Assembly: GCF_900156455.1 (NCBI RefSeq)
Contig: NZ_FTNQ01000002.1
Coordinates: 248,001-312,000, forward strand
Reading direction: 5' to 3'
Length of the DNA: 64,000 nt
Source: Microbacterium sp. RURRCA19A
Lineage (GTDB): Bacteria > Actinomycetota > Actinomycetes > Actinomycetales > Microbacteriaceae
Shown: one piece after another, positions 34,609 through 44,736 of the stretch
Layout of the letters: every line of letters begins with the position of its first letter
Numbering within the stretch: position 1 is the first letter of the stretch
The notes under the pieces: model-generated
Told to the model about the DNA's origin: nothing
What the model saw: the letters and a program-made list of their open reading frames with translations, nothing else
Database searches by the model: none
Program-made: the position numbers and the translations under genes

Positions 34609-35514
34609 GTGGCCCTCTCCACACCCCTCCGGCGGAAGCGTTACGCACGCTCCGCCCTCGGCGGCCCGCTCCAGGGCTGGCTCTACGCCGCCCCGACGGC
34701 GCTGTTCGTCGTCGCGCTGTTCATCATCCCCCTGCTGCTGGTACTGCAGATGTCGGGCTCGGAGTGGCCGCTGCTGCGCGGGAACATGGGCCCGAACTTC
34801 CCCGAGAACTTCGTGGATGCCGTGAACCACCGACTCTTCTGGGAGTCGATCCGCTTCACGCTGCTGTACACGGTGATCACGACGGTCCTGTTGATCGGGC
34901 TCGGCCTGGGGCTTGCGCTGCTCGTCCAGGAATCCAGCCGCTGGAAGGGGTTCCTCCGCACCGCCTTCCTCCTCCCGAGCGCCCTCGGCCTGGCCTCGGC
35001 ATCCCTGCTCTTCTACGTGCTCTACTCCCCCATCGCCGGCCCCTTCGCGGGTCTCATGCAGTCGTGGGGGATCACCTTCCTCGGCTCGCCCGAGGGCGCC
35101 CTGTGGTCGACGGTGTTCCTCATCGTGTGGCGCTTCGCCGGCTTCTACATGCTCCTGCTGCTCGTCGGCCTCCAGGGCATCCCGGAGGAGCTCTACGAGG
35201 CGGCGCGGATCGACGGAGCGTCGCGCGGACAGATCTTCCGCGACATCACGGTGCCGCTGCTGCGCCCCACCTTCGCCCTCACGACCGTCATGTGCGTGAC
35301 CGGCTCGCTGCTGGCGTTCGACCAGTTCTACATCCTGACCAAGGGCGGACCCGACAACAGCACGATGACGGTCGTCCAGCTCATCTACAACATCGCCTTC
35401 CAGGGCCAGAACAGCCTCGGCATCGCCGCCGCGCTGTCGGTGATCATCCTGATCGCCCTGGTGGTCATCAACGTCGTGCAGCTGCGCGCGTTCCGTCGCC
35501 CCGAGGAGGCCTGA
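34609..35514 (+). CDS. Sugar ABC transporter permease, MalF-like
   Basis: A 301-residue permease with six helices. The EAA loop reads EELYEAARIDGASRGQIFRDITVPLLRP (about 201-228), contacting a shared ATPase that is not encoded here (probably an MsmK/UgpC-type protein elsewhere). The GTG start at 34609 has AAGGA upstream. One nt separates its stop from the next permease start. Confidence 0.93.
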   Translation: MALSTPLRRKRYARSALGGPLQGWLYAAPTALFVVALFIIPLLLVLQMSGSEWPLLRGNMGPNFPENFVDAVNHRLFWESIRFTLLYTVITTVLLIGLGLGLALLVQESSRWKGFLRTAFLLPSALGLASASLLFYVLYSPIAGPFAGLMQSWGITFLGSPEGALWSTVFLIVWRFAGFYMLLLLVGLQGIPEELYEAARIDGASRGQIFRDITVPLLRPTFALTTVMCVTGSLLAFDQFYILTKGGPDNSTMTVVQLIYNIAFQGQNSLGIAAALSVIILIALVVINVVQLRAFRRPEEA

Positions 35515-35515
35515 C

Positions 35516-36421
35516 GTGGCTCTGACAGACACCCCGGCCCGCCCCGCGACCCTGAGCACCCGCGCGATCGTCGCGCCGGGATCCACCGGGCGTCGCCGCT
35601 CGCGGGGACCCCTGCTCTGGGGGCTGCCCTCGAAGATCTTCACCGGCGCGCTGGCCATCATCTTCCTGTACCCGCTCGTGTGGACGGGTGTGGCATCCGT
35701 CAGCCCCCAGGCGGGCACGAGCCAGAACGACGGCTGGGGCTTCGGCAACTACGCCACCCTCGCCAACTTCCAGTCCGGTATCTGGGTGTACCTCGGCAAC
35801 TCGCTCTTCGTGTCCCTGCTGACGGTCGCGCTCACCCTGCTGGTCTCGTTCTTCGGCGGGTACGCGTTCGCGCGCTTCTCGTTCCCGGGCAAGAACCTGC
35901 TGTTCCTGCTGGTGCTGGCGATCCTGATGGTGCCGTACGCGACACTGCTCATCCCGCTCTACGTGATCCTGAACGCGGTGGGACTGCAGAACTCGCTCGT
36001 GGGCGTCGCGCTGGTGCTGACGATGTTCCAGCTCCCGTTCTCGATGTTCATGATGCGCATCTCGTTCGAGTCCGTTCCGCGCGAACTCGACGAGGCGGCC
36101 CTCGTCGACGGCTGCACGAGCTTCTCCGCCCTGCGCCGCGTGCTGCTCCCCGCGGTCAAGCCCGGCCTGATCACGGTGGGTCTGTTCGCCTTCCTCACCG
36201 CGTGGAACGACTTCATCGCCCCCCTGATCCTCATCAACGACCAGTCGAAGATCACGCTGCCGTTGGCGGTCGCCAACCTCCGCGGCCAGACGATGGGCGT
36301 CATCGACTACGGCGTCACCGAAGCCGGCGTCGTCGTCCTCGCGCTGCCGTGCATCGTCCTGTTCCTGATCCTCCAACGCCACTACGTGCGCGGCTTCATG
36401 TCCGGCGCCTTCAAGGGATGA
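35516..36421 (+). CDS. Sugar ABC transporter permease, MalG-like
   Basis: A 301-residue inner-membrane permease, partner of the preceding one. Its N-terminal cytoplasmic stretch (about 1-40) is followed by six helices and the EAA loop RELDEAALVDGCTSFSALRRVLLPAVKPG. The GTG start is 1 nt after the upstream stop, with GGAGG inside the previous gene's end. Its stop is 2 nt before the GH127 start, so importer and hydrolase are made together. Confidence 0.93.
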   Translation: MALTDTPARPATLSTRAIVAPGSTGRRRSRGPLLWGLPSKIFTGALAIIFLYPLVWTGVASVSPQAGTSQNDGWGFGNYATLANFQSGIWVYLGNSLFVSLLTVALTLLVSFFGGYAFARFSFPGKNLLFLLVLAILMVPYATLLIPLYVILNAVGLQNSLVGVALVLTMFQLPFSMFMMRISFESVPRELDEAALVDGCTSFSALRRVLLPAVKPGLITVGLFAFLTAWNDFIAPLILINDQSKITLPLAVANLRGQTMGVIDYGVTEAGVVVLALPCIVLFLILQRHYVRGFMSGAFKG

Positions 36422-36423
36422 CC

Positions 36424-38376
36424 ATGTCCACCACCCTCCCCTCCCGTCCGCTCGACGTCGCCCCGCCGTCCACCGTGATCGCCCCCGTCGTCCCTCCCCG
36501 CTCCGCCCTGCGTCCCCTCGGACTCGGCGAGGTCCGTATCACCGGCGGGTTCTGGGGTGAGCGCCAGCGCGTGAACGCCGCCCACACCCTCGCCCACATC
36601 CTCGACCGGCTCGAATCCGAGGGATGGCTGCCGAACTTCGACCTGGCCGCCGCGGGCGGCCTGCCGGAGGGGCGCCGCGGGCGCGAGTTCTCGGACTCCG
36701 AGATCTACAAGTTCCTCGAGGCCGCCGCGTGGGAGATCGGCCGCTCCGACGATGCCGACCTGGAGCGCACATTCCGCGCCGTCGTCGCCCGCGTGGCCGC
36801 CGCGCAGGAGGACGACGGGTACCTGAACACCGAGTTCGGCCGCCCCGGTCAGCAACCCCGTTGGTCCGACCTGGAATGGGGGCACGAGCTGTACTGCCTC
36901 GGGCATCTGTTCCAGGCGGCCGTGGCCCGCGAGCGGACACGGCCGGGCGCCGACGACGGGCTGCTGACGATCGCCCGCCGCGCCGCCGACCTCGTGTGCG
37001 ACGTCTTCGGGCCCGACGGCATCCCGGCCTTCTGCGGCCACCCCGAGATCGAGACCGCCCTGGCCGAGCTCTCCCGCCTCACCGGCGAACCGCGCTACGG
37101 CCGGCAGGCGGCGCTGTTCGTCTCGCGCCGCGGTCACGAGACGCTCCGCGACATCGAGTGGGGTCGCACCTACTTCCAGGACGACGTGCCGGTGCGCGAC
37201 GCCGAGGCGCTCAGCGGCCACGCGGTGCGGGCCAACTACCTCGCCGCGGGTGCCGTGGATGTCGCCGTCGACAGCGGCGACGACGCGCTGCTCGAGTCCC
37301 TCCGCCGTCAGTGGGGGCGGACGCGCGGCCGCCGGACGTACATCACGGGCGGTCAGGGCTCGCACCACCAGGACGAGGCGTTCGGCGTCGACTGGGAGCT
37401 GCCGCCGGACCGCGCCTACTCCGAGACCTGTGCGGGGATCGCCTCGGTGATGTTCTCGTGGCGCCTGCTGCTCAACGACGGCGACGCGTCGTACGCCGAC
37501 CTCATCGAGCGCACCCTCTACAACGTGATCGCGACCTCGCCCGCCGCGGACGGGCGCAGCTTCTTCTACGCCAACACCCTGCACCAGCGGGTGCCCGGCG
37601 TGGTCGCCGACCCCGACGGCACCTCCCCGCGCGCGTCGTCGTCGCTGCGGGCGCCGTGGTTCGAGGTGTCGTGCTGCCCGCCGAACCTCGCGCGCACCCT
37701 CGCGAGCCTCGACGCGTACATCGCGACGGCGGATGCCGACGGCATCCAGCTCCACCAGTACGCGCCCGCGGAGATCCGGACGGTGCTCGACGACGGCAGG
37801 CCGGTCTCGCTCGACGTCGAGACCGTGTACCCCGCGGACGGCACGATCCGCGTCACGGTGAACGACGATTCGGCGGGCGAGTGGACGCTGTCGCTCCGTG
37901 TGCCGCAGTGGGCGGAGGGCGCGCACGTCGCCATCCGTTCGGGCGGAGAGCTGATCGACACGCATGCCGTGGCGCCGGGGATCGCCCGCGTGCGACGGGC
38001 GTTCCGGACGGGGGACGTCGTCGAACTGGAACTGCCCATGGCGCCGCGCGTCGTCGCCCCCGATCCGCGGATCGACGCGGTGCGCGGGTGCATCGCCGTC
38101 GAACGCGGCCCCGAGGTGCTGGCACTGGAGTCCGCGGACGTCTCGGGGATCGACGACGTCGGCGACGTGTGCCTCGTCGGGGAGCCCGCTCCGTTCGAGC
38201 GCGACGGGCGGGTGTGGATCCGTGTCGGCCATCGCGTCGTCCCGTCGGAGACCTGGCCCTACCGGGAGTCGACCGCACCCGAGGTCGCGGACGCCGATGC
38301 CGTCCCGCTCGTGGCCTATCACGACTGGGGCAACCGCGGCCCCTCCACGATGCGGGTGTGGATCCCCACGTCGTGA
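36424..38376 (+). CDS. GH127 beta-L-arabinofuranosidase
   Basis: A 650-residue cytoplasmic enzyme with no signal, releasing L-arabinose from imported beta-arabino-oligosaccharides. GH127 enzymes are (alpha/alpha)6 barrels with a zinc-bound cysteine nucleophile. The motif set matches that known for B. longum HypBA1: Glu334 and Cys336 in YSETCAG, the adjacent Cys417-Cys418 in VSCCPPN, and a candidate acid/base Glu318 in DEAFG. All are intact. The ATG at 36424 is preferred over 36418 because AAGGG is 6 nt upstream of it. Last gene of the importer operon, followed by a strong terminator. Confidence 0.93.
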   Translation: MSTTLPSRPLDVAPPSTVIAPVVPPRSALRPLGLGEVRITGGFWGERQRVNAAHTLAHILDRLESEGWLPNFDLAAAGGLPEGRRGREFSDSEIYKFLEAAAWEIGRSDDADLERTFRAVVARVAAAQEDDGYLNTEFGRPGQQPRWSDLEWGHELYCLGHLFQAAVARERTRPGADDGLLTIARRAADLVCDVFGPDGIPAFCGHPEIETALAELSRLTGEPRYGRQAALFVSRRGHETLRDIEWGRTYFQDDVPVRDAEALSGHAVRANYLAAGAVDVAVDSGDDALLESLRRQWGRTRGRRTYITGGQGSHHQDEAFGVDWELPPDRAYSETCAGIASVMFSWRLLLNDGDASYADLIERTLYNVIATSPAADGRSFFYANTLHQRVPGVVADPDGTSPRASSSLRAPWFEVSCCPPNLARTLASLDAYIATADADGIQLHQYAPAEIRTVLDDGRPVSLDVETVYPADGTIRVTVNDDSAGEWTLSLRVPQWAEGAHVAIRSGGELIDTHAVAPGIARVRRAFRTGDVVELELPMAPRVVAPDPRIDAVRGCIAVERGPEVLALESADVSGIDDVGDVCLVGEPAPFERDGRVWIRVGHRVVPSETWPYRESTAPEVADADAVPLVAYHDWGNRGPSTMRVWIPTS

Positions 38377-38383
38377 CCCGCAT

Positions 38384-38415
38384 GACGGCGCCTCACCTTC
38401 GGGTGGGGCGCCGTC
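38384..38415. terminator. Strong UUCG-capped terminator after GH127
   Basis: A 14-bp stem with one G-T pair (38384-38397 with 38402-38415) closed by a TTCG tetraloop. It lies between GH127 and the convergent lactonase gene (stop at 38423) and can act in both directions. Confidence 0.75.
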
Positions 38416-38422
38416 GTCGGTC

Positions 38423-39622
38423 TCAGCGCATCGGCAGCAGGCGCGTCGGCGAAGGGGACGCCGTGCGGTGGCGCACGCGGCCCGGCACACCCGTGCGGGC
38501 GTCGAGCGGGAGCGACACGATCTCGTCGGCGAGCTGACCGGCCACCAGCAGCGTGTCGTTCACCACGACGTGGTGTCGCGGCCAATGCGTTCCGGCCTCG
38601 GCGAGCGCGGTCAGCTGCAGCGCCTCGCCCGCGCCACGGACCGACAGGACGCCGATCGTGTCGCTGCCGCGCACTCCGGCGTAGAGCGTCGCACCGTCAC
38701 GACTCGTGCACAGTTCGGCGGCGGTGTCTCCGTCGAGGGTGCCGAGCAGAGGCTCGCCCGACAGGACACGCCACCGCCCCTCGGCATCCGGGGTGAGGAC
38801 GAACACCTCGCGACTGAGCTCGGTCACGACGTAGAGGTGGCCGGACGGATGCCAGACCCCGTGCCGCGGGCCGCTGCCCTTCGGCAGCGCCACTTCCTGC
38901 ACGAGGCGCAGACCGGCGCCGCTCGAACGCCAGAACCGCACGAGGTCCAGGCCCATGTCGGTCGTGGCGAGGAGCCCTCTCGGGAGGACGATCGTCTCGT
39001 GCGCGCGGGAGACGCGTGCCCCCGCGGCCGCCTCCTCGGACTCGGCGTCGGTATCGGGAACGGCGTCGTACTCGGGGACGAGGTGCCCGAACTCCTCGCC
39101 CACCGCCTCGCGCAACGCGCGGGCCGCGGCGGCGAGGTCGGGGACCACCGCGCCCGACACGGCGGCGCCGGTGTCGAGGGCGAAGGGGGCGTCGGTGGAC
39201 CCGTACGGGTCGCCCGCCGCCGCGGCGATCACGGGCGAAGACGGTCGGCCCGCGGCATCCAACGAGATGCGCACCACGCGACCGTCGCCCCAGCAGCTGG
39301 CGACGAGGAACGATCCGTCGGGCGCGACCGCGACGTGGCACACGGCCTCGCCGGCGGGCACCGGCGCGCCGAGCGGAGCGAGGCTCGTCTCTCCGGTGCG
39401 GCGGTACGCCTGCACCGTGCCCTCCGCCTCGAGGGCGGCGTACAGCACGTCGAGCTGGGGGTGCACCGCGACCCACGACGGCGAACCCGGGGCGGCGGCG
39501 GCCGTCCCCACCATGCCGAGGGGCCCGGACGCCCACACCGAGTCGGCGTCACCGGCCTGCAGGATGCCGATTCCCTCGGCCGACCCGGCGTCGGGGGCGT
39601 AGGCGCCGACCCAGAACCGCAC
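38423..39622 (-). CDS. Lactonase family beta-propeller protein (6-phosphogluconolactonase, YbhE type)
   Basis: A 399-residue seven-bladed propeller of the Pgl/YbhE lactonase family. It begins RFWVGAYAPD and has repeats such as PSWVAVHPQLDVLYAALE, CHVAVAPDGSFLVASCWGDG and GPRHGVWHPSGHLYVVTELS, which carry the family's Arg/His/Glu residues. A negatively charged insert (about 185-205, DTDAESEEAAAG) is unusual. The GTG start is 1 nt after the purA stop (TGACGTG), so it is translated from the purA message. It could hydrolyse 6-phosphogluconolactone or another sugar lactone. Confidence 0.85.
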   Translation of the reverse strand: MRFWVGAYAPDAGSAEGIGILQAGDADSVWASGPLGMVGTAAAAPGSPSWVAVHPQLDVLYAALEAEGTVQAYRRTGETSLAPLGAPVPAGEAVCHVAVAPDGSFLVASCWGDGRVVRISLDAAGRPSSPVIAAAAGDPYGSTDAPFALDTGAAVSGAVVPDLAAAARALREAVGEEFGHLVPEYDAVPDTDAESEEAAAGARVSRAHETIVLPRGLLATTDMGLDLVRFWRSSGAGLRLVQEVALPKGSGPRHGVWHPSGHLYVVTELSREVFVLTPDAEGRWRVLSGEPLLGTLDGDTAAELCTSRDGATLYAGVRGSDTIGVLSVRGAGEALQLTALAEAGTHWPRHHVVVNDTLLVAGQLADEIVSLPLDARTGVPGRVRHRTASPSPTRLLPMR

Positions 39623-39623
39623 G

Positions 39624-40910
39624 TCAGTCGATCAGGTCGTGACGGACGATGACCTGGTCGCGTGCGGGCCCGACGCCGATGACCGAGATCCGCGTGCCGC
39701 TCATCTCCTCGAGCGCGAGGACGTAGTCCTGCGCCGTCTGCGGCAGCTCGTCGAACGTGCGCGCGGTGGAGATGTCTTCGCTCCACCCGGGCAGGTACTC
39801 GAGGATCGGCTTGGCGTGGTGGAAGTCGGTCTGGTTGACCGGCAGGTCGTCGTACCGCTCGCCGTCGACGTCGTAGGCGACGCAGACCGGGATCTGCTCG
39901 AGACCGCCGAGGATGTCGAGCTTCGTGAGCACCAGGTCGGTGATGCCGTTGATGCGCGTGGCGTAGCGCGTGATCGGAGCGTCGTACCAGCCCACGCGGC
40001 GGGGACGGCCCGTGGTGGTGCCGAACTCGAAGCCGCGCGAGCGCAGCCATTCGCCGCTCTCGTCGAACAGTTCGGTCGGGAAGGGACCGGAACCGACGCG
40101 GGTCGTGTACGCCTTCACGATGCCGACGATGCGGTCGAGGCGGTTGGGTCCGACGCCCGAACCGGTGGCCGCGCCCCCGGCCGTCGCCGACGACGACGTG
40201 ACGAACGGGTAGGTGCCGTGATCGACGTCGAGCATCGTGGCCTGGCCGCCCTCGAAGACGACGACGTCACCGGCATCCAGCGCGTCGTTCAGGAGCAGCG
40301 AGGTGTCGCTGACCATGGGCGCCACGCGGTCCGCGTAGGAGAGGAGGTCTTCGACGACCTCGTCGGCGGTGATCGCCCGGCGGTTGAAGATCTTCACCAG
40401 CAGGTGGTTCTTCTGGTCGAGGGCGCCCTCGACCTTCTGCCGGAGGATGTTCTCGTCGAAGAGGTCCTGCACGCGGATGCCGACGCGGTTGATCTTGTCG
40501 GCGTACGCGGGACCGATGCCCCGGCCGGTCGTGCCGATCATCCGCTTGCCGAGGAAGCGCTCGGTGACCTTGTCGAGCGTGCGGTGGTACTGCGTGATGA
40601 TGTGCGCGTTCGCGCTGATCTTGAGGCGACTGGTGTCGAGCCCGCGGGCGTTGAGCGCCTCGAGCTCGTTGAACAGCACCTCGAGGTCGACCACGACGCC
40701 GTTGCCGATGACGGGGGTGACGCCCGGCGAGAGGATGCCACTGGGCAGCAGGTGCAGGGCGTACTTCTCGTCGCCGATGACGACGGTGTGGCCGGCGTTG
40801 TTGCCGCCGTTGAACTTCACCACCCAGTCGGTGCGCTCACCGAGCAAGTCGGTGGCCTTGCCCTTGCCTTCGTCGCCCCACTGGACGCCGACGATCACGA
40901 TTCCGGGCAT
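39624..40910 (-). CDS. purA: Adenylosuccinate synthase
   Basis: PurA joins IMP and aspartate using GTP, the first step to AMP. The 428-residue protein has the invariant N-terminal [15 protein letters not shown] (general base Asp and P-loop), NAGHTVV, and the IMP-binding [12 protein letters not shown]. The ATG at 40910 gives the correct family N-terminus and has AGGAG 5 nt upstream. A lactonase gene follows 1 nt later. Confidence 0.97.
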   Translation of the reverse strand: MPGIVIVGVQWGDEGKGKATDLLGERTDWVVKFNGGNNAGHTVVIGDEKYALHLLPSGILSPGVTPVIGNGVVVDLEVLFNELEALNARGLDTSRLKISANAHIITQYHRTLDKVTERFLGKRMIGTTGRGIGPAYADKINRVGIRVQDLFDENILRQKVEGALDQKNHLLVKIFNRRAITADEVVEDLLSYADRVAPMVSDTSLLLNDALDAGDVVVFEGGQATMLDVDHGTYPFVTSSSATAGGAATGSGVGPNRLDRIVGIVKAYTTRVGSGPFPTELFDESGEWLRSRGFEFGTTTGRPRRVGWYDAPITRYATRINGITDLVLTKLDILGGLEQIPVCVAYDVDGERYDDLPVNQTDFHHAKPILEYLPGWSEDISTARTFDELPQTAQDYVLALEEMSGTRISVIGVGPARDQVIVRHDLID

Positions 40911-41017
40911 GTGCGCTCCTCGCGTGTTATCCGGCGGTACACCCCATCCTATCGAGCGGTCCGACAGCACCCCGGCGGGGTTGTCCACAAGCCCACCCGG
41001 CGGCGTGGCGGCGTCAC

Positions 41018-41023
41018 TACTCT
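41018..41023 (+). promoter_or_regulatory. -10 box of the Pr6Pr gene
   Basis: TACTCT, 6 nt before the ATG at 41030. Leaderless. Confidence 0.45.
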
Positions 41024-41029
41024 GAGCGC

Positions 41030-43214
<2,185 letters not shown>

Positions 43215-43235
43215 CGCGGGCTCCCGCGCTCCCTC

Positions 43236-43268
43236 GACGCCGCCCCGCCGTTTCGGTCGGGCGGCGTC
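43236..43268 (+). terminator. Terminator hairpin after argG
   Basis: GACGCCGCCC pairs with GGGCGGCGTC (10 bp) around a 13-nt loop that can itself pair CCG/CGG. It starts 22 nt past the argG stop. The rest of the 302-nt gap is described under the repeat at 43367. Confidence 0.6.
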
Positions 43269-43366
43269 GTGCTGGGCGCGTGGGTCCCGTGCTGCGCGCC
43301 CGCCGCCGCGCACCGCGATGCCCTCGCCGCCGTGTGCCGTGCGCCGTGCGTCGTGCGTCGCGCGTC

Positions 43367-43440
43367 ATTTCACGTGAACTGGTCGAGATCACCCGTCATG
43401 CCGCGCCACCGCGGGTGATCTCGGCCGTTTCGCGTGAAAT
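43367..43440. repeat. Long inverted repeat with parS-like arms
   Basis: Two 29-nt arms (43367-43395 and 43412-43440) are inverted copies differing at four positions, separated by 16 nt. The arms contain GAGATCACCCG and its complement, and their outer ends read ATTTCACGTGAACT and GTTTCGCGTGAAAT. These match the ParB-site core GTTTCACGTGAAAC at 11 and 12 of 14 positions. It lies between argG and the TetR gene and could be a structural repeat, a protein-binding site or a relic. Confidence 0.75.
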
Positions 43441-43502
43441 GGGCCCCCGAACCAGGGCGCAGGCGGAGGAAGAAAGTGCACACGCAAGTGCAAGTTGTGG
43501 CG

Positions 43503-43508
43503 TACACT
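43503..43508 (+). promoter_or_regulatory. -10 box of the TetR/YhgE operon
   Basis: TACACT, 8 nt before the GTG at 43517. A GAGG in that 8-nt gap could be a short ribosome site. The preceding 30 nt (GTGCACACGCAAG, then CAAGTTGTGGCG) contain imperfect symmetry that might be the regulator's own operator. Confidence 0.45.
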
Positions 43509-43516
43509 GAGGTTCC

Positions 43517-44125
43517 GTGTCCACACCCGCCCGCCGCCGTGACGCCGTCGAGAACCGCGCCGGCATCGTCGATGCCGCCACCGCGGCGATCGGCCACGAC
43601 CCGCACGCCTCGATCGCCGCGATCGCCGCCCGCGCCGGGCTGTCCCGCCGCGCCCTGTACGGACACTTCGACGACCGCAACGCGATCGTCCGCGAGGTGA
43701 TCGCGGCCGGAGCAGCGCGCTTCAACGCCATCGCCGACCGTATCGACGACTCCGACTCCCGCCTCGCGCTCGCCCGGCTCGCGTCCGAGCTGTGGCGCGA
43801 GGCCGCGCACGTTCAGGCCTCGGCAGCCCTCGCCCTCGACGACGCGCACCTGCCCGAGACGTCCGCCGCCCTGGCGCCGCTCCGCCGCCGCATCGATGCG
43901 ATCGTCCGTCGCGGACAGGACTCCGGCGAACTGCGCACCGACCTCCCCGCCCCGACCCTGTCGCGCCTACTCGAAGAGACCGGTCGCATGGTGATCGCGC
44001 GAGTGGATGCCGAATCCACCAGCGCCCGCGCGATCGCGGTGACCGCCGTCCTCGGAATCGCCGGTCTTTCGTGGACCGAAGCGCGCGAACTGCTGGATCA
44101 GAACCCCGACCTGGAGACGCCATGA
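43517..44125 (+). CDS. TetR family regulator of the YhgE operon
   Basis: A 202-residue regulator. The N-terminal DNA-binding domain (about 10-55) reads AIAARAGLSRRALYGHFDDRNAIVREV; the remainder is helical. It is the first gene of a three-gene unit: its TGA overlaps the next ATG (ATGA), and that gene overlaps the YhgE gene (GTGA). Such TetR-plus-exporter units are normally self-repressing. The GTG start is supported by the TACACT box. Confidence 0.87.
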   Translation: MSTPARRRDAVENRAGIVDAATAAIGHDPHASIAAIAARAGLSRRALYGHFDDRNAIVREVIAAGAARFNAIADRIDDSDSRLALARLASELWREAAHVQASAALALDDAHLPETSAALAPLRRRIDAIVRRGQDSGELRTDLPAPTLSRLLEETGRMVIARVDAESTSARAIAVTAVLGIAGLSWTEARELLDQNPDLETP

Positions 44126-44736
44126 AGATCGTGCTCGACGCGGTCGCGAAAGGACGGGCGCAGCGCGCCCTCCCCGAGACCTCCACCTCGTACGAGACCG
44201 GACGGGCGACCCTCGCGGTCGCCGAGACCGAGCAGCGACCCACCGTTCTCGGGCTGGTCGCCTCCGCTCGGATGAAGATCGACAGCGGATCGGTCACGAT
44301 CGACGGACGCGCCGACGCCGGTGCCATCCGCCGCCGCGTCGCCCTCGTCGACGCCCCCGTCGTCTCGGAGCCGGAGCCGAACGTCACCGTCACCGGTGTC
44401 GTCGCCGAAGAGCTCATGTTCGCCGGTCACGCGCCCACGCCGTTCGCCGCGCAGCGCTGGCTCGAAGGGCTGGGGCTCGAGTCATTGGCATCCCTGCCGA
44501 TCGGCAACGTCGACGCCGCCGCGCGGATCCGGCTGCTGCTGGAACTCGCGGCGCTGCGGAAAGACGTCGAAGGGCTCGTGCTCGTCGCACCCGACCGGCA
44601 CGGTGGCGAGCCGGCCGCCTGGTGGCGCATCGCGGAGGAGTTCGCCGAGCGCGGGTACGCCGTGCTCGTCATCGCGGGCCACGCCTCGCGCACGGCACTC
44701 GACGCCCTCGACACCGAGAAGGAGGAGGTCCGGTGA
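44122..44736 (+). CDS. ABC-ATPase-like protein lacking nucleotide-binding motifs
   Basis: A 204-residue protein whose layout follows an ABC ATPase but whose motifs are gone. Where Walker A should be it reads ETEQRPTVLGLVAS with no GxxGxGK. The following ARMKIDSGSVTIDGRADAGAIRRRVALVD matches the segment after Walker A in true ATPases (L..PDSG.V..DG). The signature position reads IGNVDAAARIRL rather than LSGGQ. The Walker B strand VEGLVLVAPDRHG has Asp but no Glu. It cannot hydrolyse ATP by the usual mechanism. Overlaps with both neighbours imply co-translation with the YhgE membrane protein, so it may be a structural or regulatory partner. Confidence 0.72.
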   Translation: MKIVLDAVAKGRAQRALPETSTSYETGRATLAVAETEQRPTVLGLVASARMKIDSGSVTIDGRADAGAIRRRVALVDAPVVSEPEPNVTVTGVVAEELMFAGHAPTPFAAQRWLEGLGLESLASLPIGNVDAAARIRLLLELAALRKDVEGLVLVAPDRHGGEPAAWWRIAEEFAERGYAVLVIAGHASRTALDALDTEKEEVR

